A stretch of 64,000 bases of DNA. Origin: Synergistaceae bacterium (lineage in GTDB: Bacteria; Synergistota; Synergistia; Synergistales; Aminobacteriaceae). The stretch is taken from contig JAFUYQ010000017.1 in the NCBI GenBank assembly GCA_017470485.1, positions 62,001 through 126,000 of the forward strand. The letters are read 5' to 3'. Below, one piece after another: positions 62,591 through 64,000 of the stretch (its first letter is position 1; the number at the start of each line of letters is the position of its first letter). A program made the position numbers and the translations under genes. The notes under the pieces are model-generated. The model had not been told where the DNA came from. It made no database searches and saw only the letters and a program-made list of their open reading frames with translations.

Positions 62591-63559
62591 TTAAGTCATC
62601 TCTGTATATGTTAGATTTAATATTTCCGTTAATAAGTTTTTCTGTGAACAATAAATTTCTTCTGCACTCTGTAAAAATTTCTTTGTATCCCCGTTCATTG
62701 AGCCGTAAATTTTTCTGCATTCGTCCGTGTCATGAGCGATCTGCTTCATTAAAGCCTCTTTGCCATCAAACGTTATGATTCCTCTGAGCCTCTCAAGAAT
62801 CATAATCATAACTTCGTTTCCGTAAATATCACCGTCAAAATCCATGATATAAACTTCAGCCCTTGTCTCGTGAACGTCATGGAACGTAGGGTTATTTCCG
62901 ATTGATAATGCGCCGCAGTACCATGAGTTATTGACGAGGACAGCCGAAGCGTAAACGCCGTAGGAAGGAATGATTTTACCGCTCTTAATTTCAAGGTTGG
63001 CGGTCGGGAAATGAATAGTTCTTCCGCGCTCATTGCCGTGAATTATCCGGCTTATCATGAAGAACGGGTAGCCTAAAATTTTAGAGGCTGTCCTGACATT
63101 GCCGGAGGTGATATTCTCGCGGATACATGAGCTTGAATACTCAGGTTTCTTCAGGAGATCGGCAATAACGATTCGATTCACACCGTCAGACAATGCCATT
63201 TCGCGGATGGACTCTGCATTTCCTGAACGCCCGAAGCCGAAATGAAAATCACTTCCCATTACGAGTCCGTCAACGTTGAATTTTCTGCGGAGCAATGACC
63301 AGAATTTTCGGGGCGGCAATCTCATCATCTCATCATCGAATCTCAGGACATACATTTTCGGAATGCCAAGCACACGGCGGATCAGTTCTTTTTCCTGAAG
63401 GGTGAACAGCGTGCGTTTAATGCTCCCGATAAATTCCGAAGGGTGCGGATAAAACGTAACTACCCCCCAGTCATCGCCGATGGAATTTTCGCGGCATAAT
63501 CTCAGGAGTTCCGAGTGTCCTTTGTGAAAACCGTCAAACGCTCCGACAGTGATTAACAT
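62591..63559 (-). CDS. ribF: Bifunctional riboflavin kinase / FAD synthetase
   Basis: 322 residues. FAD synthetase domain: VGAFDGFHKGHSELLRLC (GxFDGxHxGH) and SSSCIREN (for the ISSTxIR motif). Riboflavin kinase domain: RTIHFPTANLEIKSGKIIPSYGVYA (the PTAN motif). It turns riboflavin to FMN and FAD. The SSSCIREN reading is slightly divergent from ISSTRIR. It overlaps truB by seven bases and leads to tatD. Confidence 0.94.
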   Translation of the reverse strand: MLITVGAFDGFHKGHSELLRLCRENSIGDDWGVVTFYPHPSEFIGSIKRTLFTLQEKELIRRVLGIPKMYVLRFDDEMMRLPPRKFWSLLRRKFNVDGLVMGSDFHFGFGRSGNAESIREMALSDGVNRIVIADLLKKPEYSSSCIRENITSGNVRTASKILGYPFFMISRIIHGNERGRTIHFPTANLEIKSGKIIPSYGVYASAVLVNNSWYCGALSIGNNPTFHDVHETRAEVYIMDFDGDIYGNEVMIMILERLRGIITFDGKEALMKQIAHDTDECRKIYGSMNGDTKKFLQSAEEIYCSQKNLLTEILNLTYTEMT

Positions 63560-64000
63560 AGCGAGTCTTTCGGGACGATTACATCAGGCTTGACGTAGTC
63601 GTACCCTGCGTAGCTTCCGAACCCCAAAAACGAATCGCCCTCAACGCATAACGAACCGTTCACGGAGATTCCGCGAGAGATTTTTACGGCCTGACGTATA
63701 AGAATGCTCATACCGTTGGTGAAGCTCTTAGCGTCCTTCGCGGAGACATAAATTCTTGTGAAGTTCTCTGCGAGTCTGCTCAAAGGCACTGGGGAAAATT
63801 CATCATCATCTGGCGAGTTGGCTTCATCAAGACTGAAAAGCCCTGTAGAGATTCTCACGAGTGATTTAACGTATGCACCGCAGCCCGAAATCTTCCCTAA
63901 ATCGTGCGCCAGTGTCCTGATGTATGTACCGCGTCCGCAGTGAACCTCAATCGTCATCGTACCGTCATCAGGATTGTAAGGGCTGATGATTTTCACACGC
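63553..64000 (-). CDS. truB: tRNA pseudouridine(55) synthase TruB, C-terminal part
   Basis: The gene runs off the right edge; the catalytic Asp region lies beyond. About 149 codons are visible. VHCGRGTYIRTLAHDLGKISGCGAYVKSLVRISTGLF is the C-terminal part of the TruB catalytic domain, and the rest is a reduced PUA-like region (VEGDSFLGFGSYAGYDYVKP). TruB makes psi-55 in the T loop of tRNAs. First visible gene of truB-ribF-tatD-tgt-sua5. Confidence 0.92.
   Translation of the reverse strand, partial: RVKIISPYNPDDGTMTIEVHCGRGTYIRTLAHDLGKISGCGAYVKSLVRISTGLFSLDEANSPDDDEFSPVPLSRLAENFTRIYVSAKDAKSFTNGMSILIRQAVKISRGISVNGSLCVEGDSFLGFGSYAGYDYVKPDVIVPKDSLC

Noticed and set aside
62589..62720. N-terminal extension of TatD
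   Set aside because: It lies inside ribF; MLIDSHCH at 62588 is the standard TatD start.

Overview
The window looks like chromosome of an anaerobic, motile, host-associated member of the Synergistota. The best single clue is a large secreted protein (11015-14353) ending in a Cys-containing GGCNSG motif, a hydrophobic stretch and a basic tail, which is the Synergist-CTERM sorting signal. Supporting clues are the hslV-hslU-codY operon, a membrane pyrophosphatase, the fhs-fchA-folD one-carbon block, superoxide reductase next to ferritin, ThiT behind a TPP riboswitch, and scattered cobalamin genes. Most genes are housekeeping or core metabolism; clearly mobile DNA is limited to one decayed TnpB element.

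Layout. 1-3.5 kb: a subtilase cut by the left edge, a propeptide-only paralogue, a DUF2828 (Ro/vWA-like) protein, a small membrane protein and a Vat-like acetyltransferase. 3.6-6.8 kb: hslVU-codY plus a small membrane protein. 6.9-11 kb: chemoreceptor, Nudix hydrolase and tmcAL. 11-21 kb: Synergist-CTERM protein, hppA, gyrB, fliS, a FlgN-like protein and an M48 protease, then tRNA-Arg(CCU). 21-27 kb: DUF362 ferredoxin, fhs-fchA-folD, a ThrE-like exporter and a thioesterase. 27-31 kb: hpf with a structured leader, a degenerate aroB homologue behind an aromatic-codon leader peptide and terminator, and leuDC. 31-42 kb: radA, a pilin-like protein, superoxide reductase/ferritin, DUF2400, an AGCS symporter, UPF0210/ACT, a CDF exporter, cobS, a short cobU and a HAD hydrolase. 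42.2-42.9 kb: a non-coding stretch with a structured RNA candidate and relics. 43-56 kb: exported enzymes, a YafQ-type toxin-antitoxin pair, LysR, a Zn/Cd ATPase with its ArsR repressor, two related lipoproteins, then TPP riboswitch-thiT-cbiA. 56-64 kb: exported flavodoxin, an SH3 membrane protein, a tnpB pseudogene, and the RNA-modification/cofactor operon truB-ribF-tatD-tgt-sua5.

How the genes fit together. Fhs, FchA and FolD interconvert C1-tetrahydrofolates. HppA recovers energy from pyrophosphate. CodY links branched-chain amino acid and GTP status to gene expression; a close match to its operator lies between the carbohydrate-binding lipoprotein and the thiT riboswitch. Exported redox proteins (flavodoxin, lipoprotein aldo/keto reductase) and a secreted Cys-hydrolase suggest redox or xenobiotic chemistry outside the membrane.

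Most notable observation: a 30-codon leader peptide containing five Phe, two Trp and two Tyr lies between a strong promoter and an intrinsic terminator, directly ahead of an AroB-family gene whose zinc-site and other catalytic residues have changed. It looks like aromatic-amino-acid attenuation of a repurposed dehydroquinate-synthase-like protein. All calls come from reading the sequence; no database search was run.
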